This document shows, piece by piece, positions 23,418 through 33,200 of a stretch of 36,382 nt of DNA. The notes under the pieces were generated by a model that was not told the origin of the DNA, searched no databases, and worked only from the letters and a program-made list of their open reading frames with translations. Origin of the DNA: Candidatus Altimarinota bacterium (GTDB lineage Bacteria; Patescibacteriota; Gracilibacteria; RBG-16-42-10; JAQVLK01); NCBI GenBank assembly GCA_028704165.1, contig JAQVLK010000010.1:1-36382 (forward strand), written 5' to 3'. The stretch's first letter is position 1; the number at the start of each line of letters is the position of its first letter. The translations under genes and the position numbers were made by a program.

Positions 23418-24069
23418 TATTAATTCTGTTCTTGTTTTTGCACCTCATCATGACGATGAATCTTTCGGTTGTGGAGGAACTATTAAGAAACTAACTGAAC
23501 AGGGATGTACTGTTGATCTTGCTGTTGTTACCGAAGGGAGATATGGAGTTCATGTCGCAAATGATCAAGAATCGATCCAAATAAGAGAACGGGAAACTGG
23601 TTTAGCGGCTCAAATATTAGGGATAAGAAAAGTATTTTTTATGAAATTGATAAGTCAGGGATTGGAATTTAATCAGGAAAATTTAATTAAATTTGTACAA
23701 CTTTTACGTGGTGTATATCCAGATCTTATTTTTCTACCACATCAAAAAGAGATGGACAGAGATCATCGGATAAGTTCAGAATTGGCTAGGGAGGCTTGCT
23801 GGTTATCCGCAGATGGGACTTTTCTGAAAAATATAGAAAGGGTTATAAAGCCAATTAGAATGATGTCCTATGAGGTGTGGACACCAATAGAAAGACCTTT
23901 CCATAGCGTTGTAATTGACAAGCAGCTATCAGTAAAGATCAAAGCGATGAAGGCTTACAAATCTCAATTAGAAAACCGTAATTACATAAAAATGATTTTG
24001 GGACTAAATCAATATAGAGCTAGGCAACAGTTCATGGATGGTAATTATGCTGAAAGTTTTTCTTATTAA
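23392..24069 (+). CDS. PIG-L family deacetylase
   Basis: Zinc-dependent N-deacetylases of the PIG-L/LmbE family act on N-acetylglucosamine-type sugars, as in GPI anchors, mycothiol, bacillithiol and glycopeptide antibiotics. Seen: VFAPHHDDESFGCGGTI, where the usual HPDDE is HHDDE, and the second metal motif EMDRDHRISSELA. From the ATG at 23392 it has 225 residues; an ATG at 23383 gives 228. The longer frame from 23299 only reads queC out of frame. It overlaps queC and lies 9 bases before the glycosyltransferase, so translation is probably coupled. Removing acetyl from an attached amino sugar fits the neighbours; the substrate is inferred. Confidence 0.9.
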   Translation: MKKILPFNNINSVLVFAPHHDDESFGCGGTIKKLTEQGCTVDLAVVTEGRYGVHVANDQESIQIRERETGLAAQILGIRKVFFMKLISQGLEFNQENLIKFVQLLRGVYPDLIFLPHQKEMDRDHRISSELAREACWLSADGTFLKNIERVIKPIRMMSYEVWTPIERPFHSVVIDKQLSVKIKAMKAYKSQLENRNYIKMILGLNQYRARQQFMDGNYAESFSY

Positions 24070-24078
24070 ATTACAAAT

Positions 24079-24924
24079 ATGCCAGTTTCAGCCATTATTC
24101 GTTGTCATCGAGATCATAGAATTTTTGATTGTATAGCAGATCTCGATAACAATTCTGAAACTCACGAACTTATAGCAGTTTTAACCAATGACTCTCTGGA
24201 ACTTGCTGCGGAATTACGGGAAAGTAGAAAAGATGTCAAGTTGTTATTTGCTCCTTATAACAACCTTTCTCGTAGCACTAACATTGGGATTGAAGCCAGT
24301 AAGAATGATAAGTTGCTAATTCTAGATTCAGATCTGAGATGTTCCCAAAATGCTTTGGACAAACTAGATGTCCTTTTAGAAAAATACGAGATTGTGAAAA
24401 GCAAATTGGAATTTAATTGGAACAGTTTCTCTGAAAAGTTAGTTTCTGAGCTACGCGCTTTTATTCATTCATTACCTGAGAATTGTTATTGTCCTGGTTT
24501 GGCATTGAGAAAAGATATTAAAGAGGTTATGGGAGGACATTTTTTTAATGATAAAGTTTGGTGGACGGAAGATGCTGAATTTAATTTCCGTCGCCAACAA
24601 GCGGGGGTAGATTATTACAGAACAAATGAAGTTATTTTTACACATCTCCCGGAAAATATGCCACATGATTTGAATGGTGCTTACAAAATAGGCAGAGGTA
24701 AATATTCTCAAGTGCTTTTCGCAGGAAGAAATACCTTCGAAGAAGAGCTACATAACATATTTAAAAAATTCTTTAAAGGGCAAATATTTCAAGAGTATGC
24801 CAAGCTATTAGTAGAAAAAGGCTTGGCAGTTTCTATGTACTCTTTATTGTGGGATCTGAGTTATTATTTGGGGTATTACCGAGAACGGCTACAGAGGAGA
24901 AAGCACTCTAATATTACTGCATAG
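24079..24924 (+). CDS. Glycosyltransferase, family 2 (GT-A fold)
   Basis: A 281-residue GT-A glycosyltransferase. The N-terminal strand SAIIRCHRDH, then NLSRSTNIGIEASK and KLLILDSDLRC with the metal-binding Asp83-x-Asp85, follow the family 2 pattern; WWTEDAEFNFRRQQAG is the acceptor-side ED motif. No membrane helices are seen, so it acts in the cytoplasm. It is the last gene of the rightward operon, 9 bases after the deacetylase. Transfer of an N-acetylated sugar that PIG-L then deacetylates is a reasonable order. The sugar and acceptor cannot be told from sequence. Its end overlaps the next, convergent gene by 11 bases. Confidence 0.88.
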   Translation: MPVSAIIRCHRDHRIFDCIADLDNNSETHELIAVLTNDSLELAAELRESRKDVKLLFAPYNNLSRSTNIGIEASKNDKLLILDSDLRCSQNALDKLDVLLEKYEIVKSKLEFNWNSFSEKLVSELRAFIHSLPENCYCPGLALRKDIKEVMGGHFFNDKVWWTEDAEFNFRRQQAGVDYYRTNEVIFTHLPENMPHDLNGAYKIGRGKYSQVLFAGRNTFEEELHNIFKKFFKGQIFQEYAKLLVEKGLAVSMYSLLWDLSYYLGYYRERLQRRKHSNITA

Positions 24925-25708
24925 TAGAGAGAATATATAACATCTCTAAGTATGTATCAGGAGGCTGCTCGTCAGTTTCTTGATTAAAGGTATTTAATGC
25001 CTGCAATAATCTCGTATATGAACCGAGGAAACTTGTATCTTTTAAATCTTCTAACTTCATTGTTGACACCGTCGACATAGTGAGATCTAATTTTCTTCTC
25101 AAAGTAGAAATCAAAGCATGAAGTTCTTGTGATAATACAGTTCTTATATTATTAGCAAGATCTTCAGCCTGATTATCGTCTGGTATTTTCATCTCATTGC
25201 TTACACGATGTGCTTCATTTAGTAACTCGGAATGGGCATGTGCTAGTTGATCTATCTCATAAGCTAATAAATCTAATAGATTTACTAAGTGGCTTGTGCT
25301 TTGGTATATGATTTTCCATTGTTTCAAATGCTGACTTATAGTATCAATAACTTGTAATGTATGAACTGTATCATCAATAATAGATTGCAGTTTCTGATTA
25401 AATTCTGATAGTATTTTACTCGTTAATAATTTGGCAACGGTTTGATTCTGATTTCTGATCCTCGCAGTGTTACTGATTGTTTCGCAATAAACGCTTTTAA
25501 TATAGGACAGTGTGTTTTTGTTACTCTTAAGTTTTTGGGGTAGCCCATTTCCTATAATGGAGTTACCGTGATACGCTGACAGTATCTTATATAGAGTCTC
25601 TGATGTTTGCGGTTGGTCGTCCATTCCTAAGATTCCCATTATCTCCATATGTAATTGTCTCTCCTGTGTGCCAATATAGGTATCTAGCATAGTTTGGATT
25701 TCCTCCAT
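24914..25708 (-). CDS. Protein of unknown function, long helical
   Basis: A 264-residue soluble protein that I do not recognise. It is rich in Leu, Gln, Ser and Thr, with almost no Gly or Pro after residue 60, and long heptad-like stretches (for example VNLLDLLAYEIDQLAHAHSE) suggest a helical bundle or coiled coil. It has no signal peptide. It converges on the glycosyltransferase with an 11-base overlap, so it is not in that operon. A weak promoter, TTAAAC and TTTATA at 17 bases, lies upstream. Its base composition matches the AT-rich cluster more than tyrS. Confidence 0.65.
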   Translation of the reverse strand: MEEIQTMLDTYIGTQERQLHMEIMGILGMDDQPQTSETLYKILSAYHGNSIIGNGLPQKLKSNKNTLSYIKSVYCETISNTARIRNQNQTVAKLLTSKILSEFNQKLQSIIDDTVHTLQVIDTISQHLKQWKIIYQSTSHLVNLLDLLAYEIDQLAHAHSELLNEAHRVSNEMKIPDDNQAEDLANNIRTVLSQELHALISTLRRKLDLTMSTVSTMKLEDLKDTSFLGSYTRLLQALNTFNQETDEQPPDTYLEMLYILSTMQ

Positions 25709-25841
25709 AACGTGTTGATTTAAGGATTTTTGATATAAATACTTCTGGAATGTTACGTTTAAGCATTGGTAATTGTGGGTAGAAGAGTATTATTGTTTAG
25801 TTCCGAAGTCAACTAAAAATTCCACAACTTAGCCTCTTTCT

Positions 25842-25849
25842 GCTATAGT
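25842..25849 (+). promoter_or_regulatory. Extended -10 promoter of tyrS
   Basis: TGC plus TATAGT (25844-25849) forms an extended -10, with a poor -35. The ATG follows 25 bases later. No T-box leader fits in this short 5' region. Confidence 0.45.
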
Positions 25850-25873
25850 AGCAGCGCACTTAACCTTTTTCCC

Positions 25874-27061
25874 ATGCCTCAAGATAAGATCAAAGAAGTT
25901 CTAACTAGAGCCGTAACTAACGTTATTGTAAAAAAAGATTTGGAAAAACTTCTTCGTAGTGGCAAAAAAATCAAACTGTATCTGGGCTTTGATCCGACCA
26001 GCTCTAGGATCCATATTGGAAATACCGTTCCTCTCTTGAAGTTAAAAGAGTTTCAAGATTTGGGGCATGAAGTTTACTTCTTGGTCGGTAGCTTCACGGC
26101 GCTGATTGGTGATACCAGTGATAAGGCGACCGGACGTAAGGCTATGACGCAGGAGGAGATCGAAGAGAACTTCAAAACTTACAAAGCACAGGCCAGTAAG
26201 ATTCTCGATTTCAAAAAAACCAAGATCGTTTATAACGGTGATTGGCTTTCTAAGCTGGGCTTCAAGGAAATCCTAGAACTTGCCAACAAATTCACTGTAC
26301 AACAGATGATCGAACGTGATCTGTATCAAAAACGTTTACAAGAAGGCAATCCGATTGGCTTGCACGAGTTCCTCTACCCGCTCATGCAAGGTTACGATAG
26401 TGTGGCTCTCGATGTTGATCTCGAGATTGGTGGTAACGACCAACTTTTCAACATGTTAGCCGGTCGTACTTTGCAGAAACACTTTAATAATAAGGAGAAA
26501 TATGTTTTGACGACAGAATTAATCGAGGGACTGGATGGTCGCAAGATGAGCAAGAGTTACGGTAACACCGTTGATATTTCGGACGAACCCAAGGAGATCT
26601 ACGGTAAGATTATGTCTATGTCAGATGAGTTAATCATCAAATACTTCACGGTTTGCACGCGCGTGCCTATGGAGGAAGTCGGTAAATGGGAAAAAGAAAT
26701 AAGTAGTGGCGGAAATCCCCGCGACGCCAAAATGGCTTTAGCTAAGGAAATAGTAAGAATGTACCATGGACAAGAAGCTGCGGCAGAGGCAGAAATGGGA
26801 TTCGTAAATCAGTTCCAAAAAGGCAAGTTGCCGGACGAAATCGAGGTCTTCAAGGTCAAGGCTGGTGAGTGGAAATTAGTTGACTTGATCTGCGAGACGA
26901 AGCTGGAAGAATCCAAATCCCAAATCCGCAGATTAATTCAGCAAGGTGGAGTAAAGATCAATGAAGCAAAAGTTGCAGATCTTGATGCTACTTTAAAGAT
27001 TGGCAAGGAGGAAACTTTGATTCAAGTCGGGAAAAGGAGGTTTGGGAAGGTGGTAGGTTAG
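25874..27061 (+). CDS. tyrS: Tyrosyl-tRNA synthetase
   Basis: A class I synthetase that charges tRNA-Tyr. The 395-residue length fits. HIGH appears as HIGN at 47-50 (PTSSRIHIGNTVPL) and KMSKS at 224-228 (GRKMSKSYGNT). IGGNDQLFNMLAGR is a tyrosine-specific segment. The C-terminal S4 RNA-binding domain is SQIRRLIQQGGVKINEAKV. The form with HIGN and this N-terminus resembles the TyrZ-type branch. Codon use is plainly less AT-rich than the cluster just upstream. The last 69 bases are overlapped by a truncated BRO-N gene on the other strand. Confidence 0.96.
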   Translation: MPQDKIKEVLTRAVTNVIVKKDLEKLLRSGKKIKLYLGFDPTSSRIHIGNTVPLLKLKEFQDLGHEVYFLVGSFTALIGDTSDKATGRKAMTQEEIEENFKTYKAQASKILDFKKTKIVYNGDWLSKLGFKEILELANKFTVQQMIERDLYQKRLQEGNPIGLHEFLYPLMQGYDSVALDVDLEIGGNDQLFNMLAGRTLQKHFNNKEKYVLTTELIEGLDGRKMSKSYGNTVDISDEPKEIYGKIMSMSDELIIKYFTVCTRVPMEEVGKWEKEISSGGNPRDAKMALAKEIVRMYHGQEAAAEAEMGFVNQFQKGKLPDEIEVFKVKAGEWKLVDLICETKLEESKSQIRRLIQQGGVKINEAKVADLDATLKIGKEETLIQVGKRRFGKVVG

Positions 27062-27424
27062 GAAAGTTCTAGCTAAGTTACCACACCAATAGCAAAACTC
27101 TGGCTTCTTGACCTTCGCCAACCAACGCTTAAAGGGTTCGGCTTTGGGGGAGGGGATGGATTGGATGATGCGGAATATGCCTTCTGTATTGGCACAATTC
27201 ATGTTTTGTTGGCCTCCATCTGTGATTATTGGAAGGGGGGTGGCAATTTGCCCCCACCCTTTGGATATTTCCTCATCCCTGCGCCGTAAATCCTTTATAT
27301 ATCCCTTGGGGTCAATAGAATCAGTAAGTGCTTGAACAACATCTTCAATCACAAACCACCATTCATTCTTATAGGTAGTTTTTCGTATTTTGCGCTCATG
27401 GAAAAGGTCAATTTTGTCAGTCAT
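26993..27424 (-). pseudogene. Truncated BRO-N domain (phage antirepressor-like) gene
   Basis: Residues 1-105 match the BRO-N family: KTTYKNEWWFVIEDVVQALT, DPKGYIKDLRRRDEEISKG, MNCANTEGIFRIIQSIPSP and EPFKRWLAKV. Full-length relatives continue for about 150 more residues after LAKV. Here the match stops near 27110 and the frame runs into the antisense of tyrS (CYWCGNLARTFLTYHL), which is not family sequence. So the 3' half has been lost, probably by a deletion that joined it to the tyrS end. BRO-N proteins are common on phages and mobile islands and bind DNA. Whether the short form is still expressed is unknown. It sits 12 bases upstream of recA on the same strand. Confidence 0.8.
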
Positions 27425-27436
27425 CTTAAGTAAAAA

Positions 27437-28501
27437 TTACTCCTTCTTCGCTTCTAAGGCTTTGGCAACCTGTTTCTCGATCTCCTTGATGAGCTTTTTG
27501 TCGTTCCTGAGGAAGACTTTGGCGTTTTCACGTCCTTGTCCGAGGCGGATATCTCCAAAAGAGTAGAAGGCTCCGGACTTGTTGACGACCTCGTACTTTA
27601 CGCCCATATCCAGTAAGTCTCCCTCATAAGAAATACCTTGATTGTACATGATATCGAACTCAGCAATACGGAAAGGAGGAGCAACTTTGTTTTTAACGAC
27701 CTTGACGCGTACGCGGTTACCAATGTTCTCTTTGTCATCACCGGTGCCACTCTCGATGGCTCCAATACGGCGAATATCGAGACGGACCGAAGCATAAAAT
27801 TTCAAGGCATTACCACCAGTCGTGGTTTCCGGATTACCGAACATGACGCCAATCTTGAACCTGAGCTGATTGATAAAGATTACTGTTACATGGGACTTGG
27901 AAACAGCGGCCGTGATCTTGCGCAGGGCCTGACTCATCAGACGAGCTTGCAAGCCCATATGTGAATCACCCATTTCACCTTCGATCTCAGCGCGTGGTGT
28001 TAGTGCGGCCACAGAGTCAATTACGATCACATCAACTGCGTTAGAACGTATTAATGTTTCGCAAATCTCGAGGGCCTGTTCACCGTTATCTGGTTGTGAA
28101 ATGAGTAGGTTCTCAGTATCGACGCCGATCTTGAGGGCGTATTCAGGGTCAAAGGCATGCTCAGCATCGATAAAAGCAGCTTGCCCACCGAGTTTCTGAC
28201 ACTCAGCCACGATATGCGAGGCTAGAGTTGTTTTGCCAGAACTTTCTGGACCATAGATTTCGACAATACGACCCTTCGGAATACCTCCTCCAAGGGCAAT
28301 ATCAAGAGAGATAGATCCAGAAGGAATAGTCTCAACGTGTGCTTTGCCGGCTTCTCCCATGCGCATGATCGATCCCACTCCAAAACGTTTCTCGATCTGA
28401 GAGAGGGCTGAGGCGACGGCTTTTTGCTTCTCTGTTTCTGCTACAGGAGTTTTTACAACTACCTGATCATCCTTTTTACTGTCATCTTTTTTACTGGGCA
28501 T
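27437..28501 (-). CDS. recA: Recombinase RecA
   Basis: RecA forms filaments on single-stranded DNA and drives strand exchange. The 354-residue protein has Walker [10 protein letters not shown] (84-92), Walker [13 protein letters not shown], the loop segment [15 protein letters not shown] and the [17 protein letters not shown] segment. A lysine- and aspartate-rich tail of about 20 residues precedes the core ([15 protein letters not shown]). The C-terminal acidic tail of many RecA proteins is replaced by a mixed Lys/Glu end. I see no LexA-type box upstream, so SOS control is not shown. Confidence 0.98.
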   Translation of the reverse strand: MPSKKDDSKKDDQVVVKTPVAETEKQKAVASALSQIEKRFGVGSIMRMGEAGKAHVETIPSGSISLDIALGGGIPKGRIVEIYGPESSGKTTLASHIVAECQKLGGQAAFIDAEHAFDPEYALKIGVDTENLLISQPDNGEQALEICETLIRSNAVDVIVIDSVAALTPRAEIEGEMGDSHMGLQARLMSQALRKITAAVSKSHVTVIFINQLRFKIGVMFGNPETTTGGNALKFYASVRLDIRRIGAIESGTGDDKENIGNRVRVKVVKNKVAPPFRIAEFDIMYNQGISYEGDLLDMGVKYEVVNKSGAFYSFGDIRLGQGRENAKVFLRNDKKLIKEIEKQVAKALEAKKE

Positions 28502-28609
28502 TTTGATAAATGTTAATAGTGAATTTATTTAGGAGATTCTAATTTAGCTTACTTGGGGTTCTTTTACAAAAGCATTCTAACACGGAAAGATTAAGAAAAG
28601 ATTAAGACT

Positions 28610-28786
28610 AGATGGGACCACTACGAATGGGAATGATGCGAATAGAAGATGGGACCACTACGAATCTACGAATTTTTGATCCGAATGGAGATGGGACCCC
28701 ACCCGTACCGAACGGTACGTTCGGGCGGGCACTACGCCATGCCTACGCCAAAGGCTTCGGCAGGTAAAAATGGGAATGATGCGAAT
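28610..28786. repeat. Intergenic repeat cluster upstream of recA
   Basis: AGATGGGACCACTACGAAT occurs at 28610-28628 and 28647-28665, with a partial third copy at 28689-28698. GGGAATGATGCGAAT occurs at 28629-28643 and 28772-28786. Between them lie a perfect palindrome CGTACCG-AA-CGGTACG (28704-28719) and an imperfect hairpin CCTACGCC...GGCTTCGGCAGG (28742-28764). I recall similar CCTGCCGAAG-type hairpins from spacers of other CPR genomes. The rest of the spacer 28502-29052 is AT-rich and holds no supported gene. Confidence 0.7.
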
Positions 28787-29001
28787 GAAAACAGGGATTA
28801 GGGTAGAAGGTTGAGGGTAACTAAATTTTGAATGTTGAATTTTGAATGGAGGCATTGTCCTCTGTCTTCTGTTTTATGTCCTGTGTCGTCTGTTCACAAG
28901 TTTTTCTAGCAGAAGAGAGTGAAATCAAAGATCCATTCATCGATTTGAGACATTTTGTTTTTGGTTATTTGTATTTACTGCCATTTGGCAATTTTCAAGA
29001 T

Positions 29002-29021
29002 AGGTGAGGATATACTCACCT
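29002..29021. other. Hairpin downstream of the RodZ-like gene
   Basis: AGGTGAG and CTCACCT form a perfect 7-bp stem around GATATA, about 32 bases after the stop of the gene at 29053. No T run follows on the minus strand, so it is a weak terminator or an RNA 3'-end stabiliser. Confidence 0.4.
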
Positions 29022-29052
29022 GTCAAAATAATCTTCTTGACGTAACTTGCTT

Positions 29053-30051
29053 CTAGTTGTCGAAGCTAACTATCACGTCGCTTTGTTTTCCTCTTCCATA
29101 AGTCACTTTCTGGACTTCTCCGCGTGCTCCCAAAATACCCTTATCTTTACCATTGAGAGCTACTTGCACACCACCGGCATTGCCTGTGATCAGGGAGATT
29201 GTTTCTTTGGCACGGAACTCTTTTTCGACGCCTGCTTCTAGGGTGCCTTCAAATAAAGCCTCTTGGTTGTCCCCTGTCAAAGAGACCCAGGCTGGTTCTA
29301 AAGTATTCAAAGTCAAAATCAAGTCCTCATTGCTCTGGCGCAATTGATCTTCAGGGAAATCTACCAAAACATTGACCTTGGAGGAGGTGTATTTCTGAGG
29401 ATTCTTATTGCTGACGGCCACGATATTAATTTCTTCTTCACCATCTCTTTCCTGTAAATCATAATTCACCACAAAGAATCCTTCACTATCAATTGGCAAG
29501 TTGCTGCCGTTAATCGTTACGTTAACTCCCGGATTAGTCCTGCCCGAGACAACGACATTGTTGCCTTGGATAACGGCGCGGTCTTTGGGTTCAAAGACTT
29601 CCAATTCAGGATTAGCAATATAATCAAAGTACAAATTAAAAACATATGAACTAACCAGCAGCACGATACCTGCTGTCAATCCAAACACGATGGTACGCGG
29701 ACTTAAGGCAAGCAAAGAAGAAGTGACCGGCTCAATAAAGGTTCTTCTGGGCTGTGAAGCCGCGATCATTTCCTTGGTGATCAAGGGGCGTTGAGCTTTG
29801 GAAAAACGACGACGTTCTTTGAGAAAAATCTTGTGAATCAAAACAGCATCCAAGCCCAGATATTCGGCATAAGTATTGAGAATCTGTCCCAAATAAATAT
29901 CGGCCGGCAAATTGTCGTAGCTTTGATTTTCGAGTGCTTCAATATATTGAGGTCGGATATTGGTCTCCAATTCAACTTGTACAACGCTCAATCCTTGGCG
30001 CTCGCGAGCTGCCTTGAGGATTTCCGCCAAGCTAGGTGCTTTACCCAACAT
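29053..30051 (-). CDS. RodZ-like cell-shape protein: HTH, one membrane helix, Ig-like domain
   Basis: RodZ links MreB to the membrane in rod-shaped bacteria. The 332-residue protein has a cytoplasmic helix-turn-helix at 7-70 (LAEILKAARERQGLSVVQVE, LPADIYLGQILNTYAEYL), a basic juxtamembrane part, one membrane helix at about 120-142, then an outside part. Residues about 148-235 form a bacterial Ig-like domain (FEPKDRAVIQGNNVVVSGR), not found in E. coli RodZ. Residues about 240-330 match the DUF4115 C-terminal domain (EPAWVSLTGDNQEALFEGTL, LNGKDKGILG). No mreB lies in the window. An HTH-anchored regulator is the alternative. Confidence 0.88.
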   Translation of the reverse strand: MLGKAPSLAEILKAARERQGLSVVQVELETNIRPQYIEALENQSYDNLPADIYLGQILNTYAEYLGLDAVLIHKIFLKERRRFSKAQRPLITKEMIAASQPRRTFIEPVTSSLLALSPRTIVFGLTAGIVLLVSSYVFNLYFDYIANPELEVFEPKDRAVIQGNNVVVSGRTNPGVNVTINGSNLPIDSEGFFVVNYDLQERDGEEEINIVAVSNKNPQKYTSSKVNVLVDFPEDQLRQSNEDLILTLNTLEPAWVSLTGDNQEALFEGTLEAGVEKEFRAKETISLITGNAGGVQVALNGKDKGILGARGEVQKVTYGRGKQSDVIVSFDN

Positions 30052-30176
30052 AAGCTAAAGGAAGTTATAAATAAAGCTACTTTATGCGAATGAGAAGCTC
30101 TTTTTTGGTTTTTCTTTTCAGCGGGAGAGAGACTACAGCAAGATGGGGGGAAATGCAAGAAGGGCACAGGAATACA

Positions 30177-30210
30177 GTGCTTAAGTAAGTCAGTGAGTAA
30201 GTGCTTAAGT
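30177..30210. repeat. Direct repeat in the spacer 30052-30299
   Basis: GTGCTTAAGT occurs at 30177-30186 and 30201-30210, separated by AAGTCAGTGAGTAA. The 248-base spacer also has a G6 run at 30145-30150 and a G7 run near 30270. I see no supported gene in it. Confidence 0.55.
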
Positions 30211-30299
30211 TTTGTTTAGGCAAAATCACAATCTTATTCTTGTCTTGGCGTAGGGGCAAGAGGGGCTGGGGGGGGTGAATGCCCGAAGCCCAAAACTCT

Positions 30300-33200
30300 T
30301 TATTCAATTTTCGTAAAATATTGTGACATATACTCGTTCTTTTTTTCTTTTTTATTTCTGGAATTTTCCTTATCTATTTTTTTCATTTCTTCTACTATTT
30401 TCTTTTTTAATGGCTCATCTACTAATGGGATAGGGAATTTTTTTATATCACTCAATTTGATACTAGGATAATCTGAGCCAATAGGGATAAAATTTGATGT
30501 TTCAAAATACTCTAATAAATAATATAGAAAAGCAATGTCTAGTTGGTTTTCAGAATAGATACAAGCTAAATGATTTACGACAAACGCATCTTCTCTTAAC
30601 ATCGCAATATTATTAGTCATTGATGATCTTCCACTTTTTGCAAAAAGTATTGTTCCGGTTTTGAACTTTTTTAAGTTACACTCTTCGATAGCAAGATCAT
30701 TTAACATGCTGTTATGATCTGGTATGACATAGTTTTTTTCATCTTTTTTTGAAATATTACCTGCTCTTATAAAAGGATATTTGCCTTTCTTAAAAAATTC
30801 TCTGTCTTGTGGTGCTGTTCCACCGCTGTCGACTATAGGATAGAGTTTTATTAGTTTTTCAGTAGGGAATTTGCTACTTATTTTTACTCTTTTTTGAGTT
30901 AATATTTTTTTCTGAAAGTTAGGTGAATTTAAATCTATCAATTCGTGCAGATATTCTATTCTAGTTGTTTTTTCTAAAGAGTTATCAATTTTTATTTCTG
31001 ATAATTTGTCTTGAAAGCTTTTTTGAATATAAAAATTGACCTTAGTTCCATCTTTTTTGTGGTGTTCATTAAATAGTTTAGTTGTTAATTCATTGTTATT
31101 GTATCTATCCCTATAAACTTTAATACCTTCTCTGCCCTTAGCTTTACTAAATTGGTATCCCAAAAAGTCCTTCTCTTCTATTTTGTCCTCAGGCGCCCTA
31201 ACCAGAATTAATGATTTCTTATATGTTATGAAGAAATATAAAAGTTTTTCTTGTTCGATTTCTTGGACAGTTTTAATAAAATCATCATGATTTAAGTTGT
31301 CATAAAGTTCTTTGTATTCTTGAAACACCTCACTTTGTTCTATAATTAATTTGCTTTTATTTTGAAAAAAATCACAATAATTTTTAAACGTTGTGCCGCT
31401 TAATATTTCGTCTACATAAGTTGAGAATGCCTTCGGAATACTATGACATGTTAAATCATTAAAACTTTTAAAGAAATCGGAAACTGTTTTTTTTGTTTCT
31501 ACCCAATCATTATTATTCTTTCTTTCTAGAAAAAGCGTGGAAGTATTCTGGCTAGTTGCCATAAACGTATTACTTCCGAGTTCAACAATTGCTTTGATGT
31601 TAAAATATTTTAACAAAATTTCTCGTGCTTTGGTTTGTATACCTTCATTTGTTAAAATACTAATGGGTAGAATAATACCAGCCACTGCTTTATCTTTAAG
31701 AAGTTGCTTCGTCCTTTCAATAAATAAGCATTCAATTTCACTACTATTGTCAGTTAAATATTTAAATAGTTCAAAGCTTTCTTTGCCATGTGGAAGAGTT
31801 GTCTTAAATCCATCAACAGAGTAAGGGGGGTTCGCTACAATAATATCAAATTGTTTATTTTCATTTTCATTTGTTATTTCTTTTAACTTCCCTCTGTACT
31901 CCTTTGTTTTAGTAAAGTGACCCAACCCATCACCGCATATTATGTTCGCATCTCCATCGCCATTTAAAAATGTACTTATTTTTGTTGTTTTCGCTAAGCG
32001 ATAATCCTTTTCAATGCCATAAACATATTCTTCCGCCCATCTATATTTGCCTTTTTGTGATATAAATAGATCTTTATGTTTTTCTCCGCAATTAATCCAT
32101 TGAGTATCAATTTCTTGTACCAAATCGTCAATTTCCTCCATAATCTCTGTTAGGAAGTGACCGCTACCAGATGAGTAATCAATTACATATGGAAGAAAGA
32201 AGGGTTCTTTATTTGTATTTTTATTTTCAATAATTTCTTTAATTGGCAAGGATTTACATATAAATTGTGCAATTGGTATAGGTGTGAAAAACTGACCAGA
32301 TTCTTGTTTTATTCCGGTATTAAGTAAGTTTTCAAAAAAATCACCTAAAAATTGTTGTTTTGTCGAATATTTAATTTTGTATTTTTCTAATAATTTGACA
32401 ACTTCTTTAACTACGATGCAATTTTCATCAAAAGTTTTTTTATCAAAAACTTCCTTAAACGCAAATTCGTTTCCTGAATAGAGCTTTTGTCTAATGAATA
32501 ATTGCCGAATTTCTTCTTTGTTAACCCCTGCTTTGTTTAATTCGTTCTGTAACTCTTGTTCACTTACAGATTCAATTTTTAAATTTAAATAAAGCTCCAT
32601 GCCTCTTTTATATAAATCATTTAGTCTTATCATTACGTTTTCATTGCTCTCGTCTTCTTTCCATTGAAATTTTAATTCTTCACTTTCTCCTGTTTCGTAC
32701 TCATCAACAATTTTACAAAGAAAAAGATTAAAAATTTTGTTAAAAGCGTTTGTTTTATCTGAAACTACGTTTTTTCTTAAAATTTCAGCAAATCGGTTAA
32801 AAATATCACCACCATCTTTTGCTGTAAGTTCTTTTAAATCCTGCTTCAAGATTCCTTCAAACTCAATTTCGTATGGCGTGTCTCCATTAAATATTCCTTT
32901 AGATTCGAAAATTTGTGGATGCCAAGCTTCAAATGCTTCTTTTCGATTTTCTGCTTTTTTTATTCCATCATTAATAACAACAATATCTGTTTGGTATTGT
33001 ATTTGATTTCCATTAAGTAGCGACGAATAAAGTGCTAGGTACTTTGTATTTTTTTCCTGTACATAGTAACTAAAAAGTTGACCACCATCTGATTCTGTAT
33101 TTTTCTTTTCCTTATCATATTCAGTGCCCCAAGTTTTGCATTCTACCATTAAAAAACTTTTTCCAGTGTTGTCTAAAACTTGAATATCTAAAAATCCCTT

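Noticed and set aside
25709-25873. Duplicated tRNA-Ser 3' end as the far attachment site of an island
   Set aside because: I looked for GGTTCGAATCCC and TCCCTCCGCCA there and found neither.
28658-28855. Open frame of 65 codons within the repeat cluster
   Set aside because: It is built from the repeats and palindromes themselves.
30077-30307. Open frame of 76 codons on the minus strand between rodZ and the restriction gene
   Set aside because: It is composed of low-complexity spacer sequence and overlaps the end of the restriction gene; no promoter or family signature.
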